64,000 nt of DNA, from the NCBI RefSeq assembly GCF_001238295.1, contig NZ_LGXZ01000001.1, forward strand, positions 248,001 through 312,000, read 5' to 3'. This stretch comes from Ruegeria sp. 6PALISEP08. Its GTDB lineage: Bacteria > Pseudomonadota > Alphaproteobacteria > Rhodobacterales > Rhodobacteraceae. Made by a program: the position numbers and the translations under genes. Below are positions 62,257 to 64,000 of this stretch, one piece after another; the first letter of the stretch is position 1; each line of letters opens with the position of its first letter. Under the pieces are notes generated by a model. That model saw nothing but the letters and a program-made list of their open reading frames with translations. It did not search any database and was not told the DNA's origin.

Positions 62257-63381
62257 ATGGAATTGATCGGGAAAGGCAAATGGGGTCCATCGGTGACAGG
62301 TAACGCATCTCCTCCGCGTTTGGAAATTCGCAACATTATCTGCCGGTTCGAAGGGCGGGTGGTCGTGGATGACGTGTCACTGACCGTGCAAGCGGGGAAG
62401 GTGACCTGTTTGCTGGGGCCGTCAGGTTGCGGCAAGTCCACGACGCTGCGCATGATCGCCGGGGTCGAAATGCAGGACTCGGGTGAGATTTACGTCGATG
62501 GCAAGCTGATCTGCGACACGGTGTTCCGGGTGCCGCCGGAACGGCGCGAGATCGGTCTGATGTTTCAGGATTTTGCGCTGTTCCCACATCTGAGCGTGGC
62601 CAATAACGTGGCATTCGGTCTGAAAGGCACCAAGGACGAAAAGCGCGCCCGGGTTGAGGAATTGCTGCGCAAAGTAGACCTGATGCGCTTCATCGACGGG
62701 TTTCCGCATCAGTTGTCGGGCGGTGAGCAGCAGCGTGTGGCATTGGCCCGCGCATTGGCGCCGCGCCCGCGGATCATGCTGATGGATGAACCGTTCTCGG
62801 GCCTCGACAACCGTTTGCGAGACGGCATTCGGGACGAAACACTGGCCATCCTCAAGGAAGAGGATGCCGCCGTTTTGCTGGTCACGCACGAGCCGGAAGA
62901 GGCGATGCGCATGGCTGACGAAATCGCCCTGATGCGACGCGGCAAGATCGTCCAGCAGGGCGCGCCCTATAACGTTTATACCCGCCCGGCAGACAAGGCG
63001 GCTGTAGCATTTTTTAGTGATGTCAACGTGTTGCGCGCGCAGGTGAATGGGGCGTTGGCGGATACGCCGTTTGGTCAATTCCTTGCGCCGGGTATTCCGG
63101 ATGGAACGGATGTCGAGATCGTTTTCCGCCCGCAGCACGTCAAGCTGGATTTCGACCGAAACGGCAAGGGACCTCTGCCCACGCCGACGGATGGTGTCGC
63201 GGCGCGCGGTGTCGTTGAACGCGCGCGCTTCCTTGGCAACGAAAGCCTGATAGAATTTCGCATGGACTATGACGGTTCGATCCTCAGGGCCACGGTTCCG
63301 AATGTCTTTGTGCCGGGTCCGGGCAGGGTCATGTGGCTGACTATCCGACGCGACCGGTGTTTCGTTTTCCCCGACACGTAA
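62257..63381 (+). CDS. ABC transporter ATP-binding protein (FbpC-like)
   Basis: A 374-residue ATPase with Walker [11 protein letters not shown]-loop [10 protein letters not shown], signature [33 protein letters not shown] and H-loop TH. The C-terminal part (about 250-374) is a TOBE-type regulatory domain. The layout resembles ferric or thiamine/spermidine-type importers (FbpC/PotA). No permease or binding protein lies in the window, so it is an orphan ATPase. The ATG at 62257 is assumed; a GTG at 62293 is possible. Confidence 0.85.
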   Translation: MELIGKGKWGPSVTGNASPPRLEIRNIICRFEGRVVVDDVSLTVQAGKVTCLLGPSGCGKSTTLRMIAGVEMQDSGEIYVDGKLICDTVFRVPPERREIGLMFQDFALFPHLSVANNVAFGLKGTKDEKRARVEELLRKVDLMRFIDGFPHQLSGGEQQRVALARALAPRPRIMLMDEPFSGLDNRLRDGIRDETLAILKEEDAAVLLVTHEPEEAMRMADEIALMRRGKIVQQGAPYNVYTRPADKAAVAFFSDVNVLRAQVNGALADTPFGQFLAPGIPDGTDVEIVFRPQHVKLDFDRNGKGPLPTPTDGVAARGVVERARFLGNESLIEFRMDYDGSILRATVPNVFVPGPGRVMWLTIRRDRCFVFPDT

Positions 63382-63499
63382 GTTCAACCGCTCGATTTCC
63401 CCGCAAGTGGTGCGCGAAAGCCTCAGATTGGGGGTCCACGTCGCTTGCCGCAACGCAGGTCGGGGTCTATCAAGGGCCAAACGCGGGGGTGAAACGGGC

Positions 63500-64000
63500 A
63501 TGCGTATTCTTCTGACCAATGATGACGGGATCAACGCTCCGGGCCTGATCACGCTGGAAGCGATTGCAGCCGAGCTGGCCGGACCGGATGGTGAGGTCTG
63601 GGTGGTTGCGCCTGCCTTCGAGCAGTCCGGCGTAGGGCATTGCATCAGTTACACCCATCCCACGATGATCGCCAAGCTGAGCGAGCGGCGCTATGCGGCC
63701 GAGGGGTCGCCTGCGGATTGTGTATTGGCAGGGTTGCATGATGTGATGGTGGATTGCCCGCCAGATCTGATTTTGTCCGGTGTGAATCGGGGGAACAATT
63801 CGGCTGAGAACACGCTTTATTCAGGCACCATTGGTGGCGCGATGGAAGCGGCGCTGCAGGGCGTACCCGCGATTGCATTGTCTCAGTATTTTGGCCCACG
63901 CAATCTGGGGCTGGATGATCCGTTTGAGGCCGCTGCGCGCTTTGGGGCCGATCTGGTGCGGCGCATTCTGGATGCCACCCCGGCAGAGCAGGGCGATTAC
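63500..64000 (+). CDS. surE: 5'/3'-nucleotidase SurE, 5' part
   Basis: SurE removes phosphate from nucleoside 5'- and 3'-monophosphates under stress or stationary phase. The frame runs off the window end after 167 codons. The N-terminus [10 protein letters not shown] carries the metal-binding Asp8 and Asp9. Then come [41 protein letters not shown] and [25 protein letters not shown], with the catalytic Asn. The start is the ATG at 63500 after GGGTGAAACGGG. Confidence 0.93.
   Translation, partial: MRILLTNDDGINAPGLITLEAIAAELAGPDGEVWVVAPAFEQSGVGHCISYTHPTMIAKLSERRYAAEGSPADCVLAGLHDVMVDCPPDLILSGVNRGNNSAENTLYSGTIGGAMEAALQGVPAIALSQYFGPRNLGLDDPFEAAARFGADLVRRILDATPAEQGDY

Noticed and set aside
62422..63645. 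407-codon minus-strand frame
   Set aside because: Shadow of the ABC ATPase and surE start.

Overview
The window is a continuous, gene-dense piece of a GC-rich alphaproteobacterial chromosome. It very probably comes from the Rhodobacteraceae (Roseobacter group). The order nagZ-scpA-scpB, the yceD-rpmF-plsX-fabH-ihfA-merR run, and the rsmA/pdxA/surA/lptD/lptG run opposite pepA-holC are alphaproteobacterial arrangements. The CdhR-regulated carnitine locus with a fused dehydrogenase-thioesterase, the GbuA-type ureohydrolase and the ornithine-lipid acyltransferase OlsB also fit a marine roseobacter. No phage, transposase, CRISPR array or rRNA was seen. One tRNA (Pro, GGG) is present. No gap between genes exceeds 300 bases.

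Layout. 1-3.1 kb: SPOR protein end, nagZ, scpA, scpB, each overlapping the next, then a small basic protein. 3.1-8.5 kb, minus strand: yceD, rpmF, plsX, fabH, ihfA, merR, tRNA-Pro and a double-length dCTP deaminase. 8.5-11.8 kb: a BamE-like lipoprotein, olsB (with a possible Pho box) and uup. 11.8-14 kb: a monooxygenase divergent from an HxlR regulator, a sugar O-acetyltransferase and a hydroxyacyl-CoA dehydrogenase. 14-19.9 kb: a secreted Gly-rich repeat protein, tyrS, anmK, a membrane-protein pair, an extensin-C protein and a DUF985 cupin. 19.9-26.1 kb: selO, two EamA transporters, an EEP nuclease, a Fur/Mur regulator and eno (with operator-like sites). 26.1-33.3 kb: two GNATs, a small lipoprotein, a nucleoside hydrolase, mazG, an M20 amidohydrolase and two tandem ureohydrolases. 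33.3-36.1 kb: prfA, prmC and a DUF4167 protein. 36.1-42.5 kb, minus strand: lptG, lptD, surA, pdxA and rsmA, with the expected lptF missing. 42.7-45.8 kb: pepA, holC and an aldo/keto reductase. 45.8-50.5 kb: the carnitine locus. 50.5-55.1 kb: an XRE regulator divergent from DUF2061-desaturase-EamA, and an RhlE-type helicase. 55.3-58.6 kb: a glycosyltransferase with an unknown partner, and prfC. 58.7-64 kb: NTF2-like protein, SDR, AlkC-like repair protein, arsM, an orphan ABC ATPase and the start of surE.

How the genes work together. Several blocks belong to the cell envelope: LPS export (lptG, lptD), outer-membrane assembly (surA, bamE), peptidoglycan recycling (nagZ, anmK) and membrane lipid synthesis (plsX, fabH, olsB, desaturase). 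A second theme is nitrogen and osmolyte use: carnitine cleavage and hydrolysis of guanidino compounds. Translation termination is represented three times (prfA with its methylase prmC, and prfC).

The most interesting non-coding signals are the 11-bp-period direct repeats with alternative hairpins before olsB, LacI/CceR-like operators before eno, three copies of a roseobacter-type intergenic repeat, and several perfect dyads in divergent promoters. I found no clearly undescribed multi-gene defence or mobile system. The least understood loci are the small secreted Cys-rich protein and the SDR inside the carnitine operon, the glycosyltransferase/unknown gene pair, and the XRE-DUF2061-desaturase group.
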